DNA from: CAXRGH01 sp964230195
GTDB taxonomy: Bacteria > Pseudomonadota > Gammaproteobacteria > Enterobacterales > Alteromonadaceae
DNA: 6,589 nt
Reading direction: 5' to 3'
NCBI GenBank assembly: GCA_964230195.1
Contig: CAXRGH010000203.1
Span: forward strand, 1 to 6,589
How positions within the stretch are numbered: position 1 is the stretch's first letter; every line of letters begins with the position of its first letter. Positions 6,501-6,589 of the stretch are shown here, piece by piece. The notes below the pieces were generated by a model. It was not told where the DNA came from. It was given only the letters and a program-made list of their open reading frames with translations, and made no database searches. Both the position numbers and the translations under genes were made by a program.

Positions 6501-6589
6501 TATTCATATGTGTTAAACAACCCCATGAGTTACACTGATCCGAGTGGGTATTTCTTTAATAAATTATTTAGGCCTTTCAAAAAAGTAAT
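465..6589 (+). CDS. Secreted MAM/SpvB/FG-GAP/RHS-repeat protein, polymorphic-toxin type (3' end missing)
   Basis: This frame runs unbroken for 2041 codons to the window edge. The order is: signal peptide (1-35), MAM-like domain (38-188), SpvB/TcaC N-terminal-like domain (about 221-510), seven FG-GAP/VCBS Asp motifs (550-931), TcdB-mid-like segment (about 945-1110), YD repeats (1221-1853), RHS core (1915-2029) and the first 12 residues of the tip. In known relatives, the SpvB/TcdB part plus the RHS part form a hollow shell. The core cuts off a C-terminal toxin that is held inside. This protein fuses Tc B-like and C-like parts in one chain, and I infer that it reaches the periplasm or outside through Sec. 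No TcA-like, VgrG, PAAR or secretion gene is visible. All twelve mature cysteines lie in close pairs, which fits oxidative folding. Immunity and toxin identity lie beyond the window. The class assignment is firm; the biological target is unknown. Confidence 0.95.
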   Translation, partial: MGIVPPDPRRFLSRVSMFVILCILACLLFPKYSFAANYNFESGINGISLNKNGYWRLGKNKTPSSRTGPLKGANKSKGYIYFETSRGAAYKRRATGSFIGSTFQGNAISFHYHMFGGDVGTLRLDIFHAKRWHKVFSVSGQKHNRESQAYAYKKVDLARFKGPIRFRFVAIAAGGWRGDIAIDDITIHRKTKTLPSFDAGGTSQVTLSQRDPQQVTRGIVGGEFRVDESGAATYSIPFDIPKGTAEVMPQLGLNYHSQNRLNGSLGIGWSLSGFSTISRCPQTPVDDDGNIRGVKYDVHDRFCLDGQRLQLTTNASSSRTYGVPESRYHFTTDDGRIITAKGGSQQNGVDYFTVTTKAGETYYYGDISGILRPIHDATDAIKKTTKQVAYQWALKLIKDTKGNYIQFNYLNTKMSQLPESVEYTGNLNTGDLPYARVQFEYDKHPVAAMGYQWGELRGNRKRLNRVVITNDQHDHRTYRFTYQGGYNGRPLTLFKVHECLTPRGSACRKPTQFTWDGSNTRNNLQIESFHNAHRHKIHGMSGTSGHQVFDFNRDGKADIVYVKNGSWYIRYGSSLDKTYALGTRIGAKSPENALVMDVNSDGFMDLLVADSKSGYWHAVYFAPERNKPRDCRYLPKPVGISPLDVCRFYYVNTEAKILNLKLRAVGWGSKTLHVMDVNGDGEQDIAFYQKGIIYAYVSQGEGKFKKQAIKLKLPSRVKLPNGKYMALHNPRYITQYSIQSVLDVNGDGLSDALIKVSTRIKKCYRPSHCQRTYSTMLYINQRSRGQIGLVFSGVHLPELTALNSESLRFTDFNGDGLTDIAFVKGDYWQYRLSNGKGFMTEYAVRSGRERLKARKKNQRNTQFIDLNSDGMSDVLHITDSTAHAYYSYIQAPENYEMSSQVQITFKQLRSSNFKEANAILWGDFDGDGKQNMLNLIGKDWYAYHTRNPIPNHLIKRVSNGYGVSTFIHYQPMTDENVYQLRGSDQNKSHEVFSPISPMLLVEKVETSSNQHKTVSVNYKYGGLLLHKNGLGSLGFRVINTNDAQTGVTTETFYAQNYQGNARVTLRMPERTVQKTKDDELISVAHNTLAVQKSAQGGLIPYIATAHEYQYQVSSRGESDLLGHTKTQQKLDAWGNIRKITTTHTDSVSNQWRQSITENTYDSRRAHLGRLTKTRVTKKSNQPRQPNVRESLFFYRAHDHLLEKTISDANDTNNQRTTIYQYDAYGNIIAKMDTARLGSAKTETRTSRTFFHNRGRHVYLTRNPNSESIRYLYNGRRPSALKGRIRTRTTIDSNNQRTTHYYNDWGDIIAVDHPDKNVSLIKHSYQCEEVTAFYCITKQHSTKPSITESYDKWGRKIHTRTFDLLNKPIEKFYHYDAQGRQWKVTEPNSNYYTEWFYDFLGRAVRVILPNDGETVTSYGYDREFGASVTTINPKGQETTEYKNGFGDLTATRDHIGNLQRFFYDSDGNQVKSQTNTRSSSKSHVITITYNKLGQKTSMRDPVKGHWQYYYDGFGQMTKQTNANGVTSHFYYDKLGRKIRETIGNKVTHCWLYGGITHTKQFAVGKLLTSKNYHGNRPCHSGGALSETQTVYDSLSRPIKVTRIVNKAKLVTQTRYDNFSRVKQVIYPKTNNAGLTVSHEYQNGYLYRIRDAATNKVLKTLRATNNRGQVSEVQYGNSVKTQLQYSHTNGWQTGMRVTKGRNQLYSNNLSINEIGNPTYRTTRFFHANNQHQLEESFSYDAFNRLTRRVANVRTRRSYMPALMRTHNHYRYDGWGNLTYKSGVGNYTYHKDKIHQLTAIKRDRTGQHGNFNYRYDNNGNVTSDGKRQYRYTVFDKVANITQHNNRSDFMYDANQQLIMKKEAVRERGKPTQYQTIYAGAYQQVKRTGGRGTLTEHKYTVWGDVVVTQRSNNSRSINYLHRDNQGSIIGITNQHGQVVNLFHYTPFGTKITIHQSSMFSQYILPPITDQGFTGHNHIKGVNIIHMNGRIYDPTIGRFLQADPHIQAPKNSQNYNRYSYVLNNPMSYTDPSGYFFNKLFRPFKKV
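576..1028 (+). other. MAM-like domain (residues 38-188)
   Basis: The segment starts YNFESG (38-43), has RTGP (66-69) followed by a glycine-containing stretch into YIYFE (79-83), then FHYHMFGGDVGTL (110-122), and ends GDIAIDDITIH (to 188). These are the hallmark blocks of the MAM family (meprin, A5, receptor phosphatase mu): opening FE, a TGP block, the F-Y-HM-G--G-L core and the closing IAIDD. About 150 residues is the usual size. MAM domains are extracellular adhesion or interaction modules with a jelly-roll beta fold. The cysteines conserved in animal MAM domains are absent here. I infer a role in surface binding or protein-protein contact. Confidence 0.8.
1125..1994 (+). other. SpvB/TcaC N-terminal-like domain (about residues 221-510)
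   Basis: The block GEFRVDESGAATYSIPFDIP begins at about residue 222. Residues 247-274 follow, with LGLNYHSQ and GSLGIGWSLSGFSTISRC. This is the typical opening of the SpvB N-terminal/TcaC family: an ESG-A-Y-IP motif, then P-L-L-Y-S and GxGWSLxG. The segment goes on through YGVPESRYHF and ETYYYGDISG to a C499/C507 pair near its end. In Salmonella SpvB and insecticidal Tc B subunits this region forms part of the shell and does not carry the toxin activity. A short linker (189-220) joins it to the MAM-like domain. Domain limits are approximate. Confidence 0.88.
2112..3257 (+). repeat. Seven FG-GAP/VCBS-type Asp motifs (residues 550-931)
   Basis: Seven D-x-N/D-x-D-G-x-x-D motifs occur. They start at residues 550 (DFNRDGKAD), 597 (DVNSDGFMD), 676 (DVNGDGEQD), 743 (DVNGDGLSD), 811 (DFNGDGLTD), 865 (DLNSDGMSD) and 923 (DFDGDGKQN). 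Each is preceded by a hydrophobic strand and usually followed by another strand with an aromatic. Such motifs bind calcium in integrin-like and Tc-B beta-propellers, and seven motifs suit a seven-bladed propeller. Spacings are 47, 79, 67, 68, 54 and 58 residues. The last motif ends in Asn instead of Asp. Extra loops carry cysteine pairs C631/C646 and C763/C769. Confidence 0.88.
3297..3794 (+). other. TcdB middle-domain-like segment (about residues 945-1110)
   Basis: After the propeller comes a segment with NGYGVSTFIHYQPMTD (from 959), SPISPMLLVEKVE and YKYGGLLLHKNGLGSLGFR (1018-1036). The last block is characteristic of Tc toxin B-subunit/SpvB-RHS relatives, which show a Y-Y-G-G ... G-G-LGF pattern just before the YD-repeat shell begins. 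No catalytic residues are expected. Between 1110 and 1220 the sequence becomes less regular and carries early, degenerate YD-like units. The boundaries are estimates. Confidence 0.7.
4125..6023 (+). repeat. YD/RHS repeat tract (residues 1221-1853)
   Basis: YD-type units (Y-D-x-x-G-R/N and variants) start at residues 1221, 1301, 1349, 1374, 1396, 1419, 1462, 1488, 1509, 1530, 1590, 1614, 1737, 1769, 1812 and 1848. The most regular stretch is 1349-1535, with units about 20-25 residues apart. In Tc C/B and RHS proteins these repeats form a beta-strand shell that wraps the C-terminal toxin. Degenerate units such as YNDWGD (1301), YDSLSR (1590) and YDNFSR (1614) indicate an old, diverged array rather than recent duplication. 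Cysteine pairs C1326/C1334 and C1548/C1577 sit in this tract. Confidence 0.9.
6207..6551 (+). other. RHS-associated core domain with predicted self-cleavage motif (residues 1915-2029)
   Basis: The core begins YLHRDNQGSI (1915-1924), continues through HYTPFG and GFTGHNH, then NGRIYDPTIGRFLQADP (1983-1999), and closes with NRYSYVLNNPMSYTDPSGY ending at 2029. This is the RHS repeat-associated core. In Tc C subunits an Arg and two Asp residues in these motifs make an aspartyl autoprotease that frees the C-terminal toxin. By motif position the counterparts here are R1985, D1998 and D2025, all present. Cleavage would be expected just after DPSGY, close to residue 2029. Activity is inferred from motif conservation. 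Confidence 0.93.
6552..6589 (+). other. Start of the variable C-terminal tip, cut by the window edge
   Basis: Only FFNKLFRPFKKV (residues 2030-2041) and two further bases are visible. In RHS polymorphic toxins the sequence after DPxG changes between strains and holds the toxin or effector module, normally with an immunity gene just downstream. Twelve residues, mostly aromatic and basic, are not enough to name a toxin family. Confidence 0.85.

Overview
The window is dominated by one very large gene. It reads rightward from about 465 and is still open at the last base (6589), giving 2041 codons with no in-frame stop. I translated it by eye throughout, and the reading frame is the same at both ends. 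The visible product is a Sec-exported, multidomain protein of the SpvB/TcdB-RHS class. Its parts in order are: signal peptide (residues 1-35), a MAM-like domain (38-188), a SpvB/TcaC-type N-terminal domain (about 221-510), seven FG-GAP/VCBS-type Asp motifs (550-931), a TcdB-mid-like segment (about 945-1110), a tract of YD/RHS repeats (1221-1853) and an RHS-associated core ending in DPSGY (1915-2029). Only the first 12 residues of the C-terminal tip are present. In RHS polymorphic toxins that tip carries the variable, often toxic, activity, so the effector function of this gene cannot be read here.

The left edge holds the last 16 bases of a tRNA-Glu gene (T-stem, acceptor strand, discriminator, CCA), followed 6 bp later by a strong intrinsic terminator. 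The large gene is therefore the first substantial gene downstream of a tRNA 3' end, a common boundary for horizontally acquired DNA. No second copy of the tRNA end was seen in the window, so an island boundary is a hypothesis. The AT-rich spacer (51-464) contains a weak promoter-like region, a probable decayed minus-strand membrane-protein ORF (133-322) and a 43-codon minus-strand ORF (341-472). That last ORF has an excellent Shine-Dalgarno and its 5' end overlaps the start of the large gene.

The host looks like a gammaproteobacterium. The tRNA-Glu end is identical to the E. coli one as I remember it, and the architecture, moderate GC and codon use fit marine groups such as Vibrio, Shewanella or Pseudoalteromonas. 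Vibrionaceae is my best guess, as inference only.

Functionally the gene looks like a single-chain relative of the Tc-toxin B and C subunits: a beta-propeller plus an RHS cocoon with a self-cleaving core, exported through Sec and carrying an added MAM adhesion-type domain. Two features are unusual. All twelve cysteines in the visible mature protein fall in six closely spaced pairs. The MAM-like domain has no cysteine at all.
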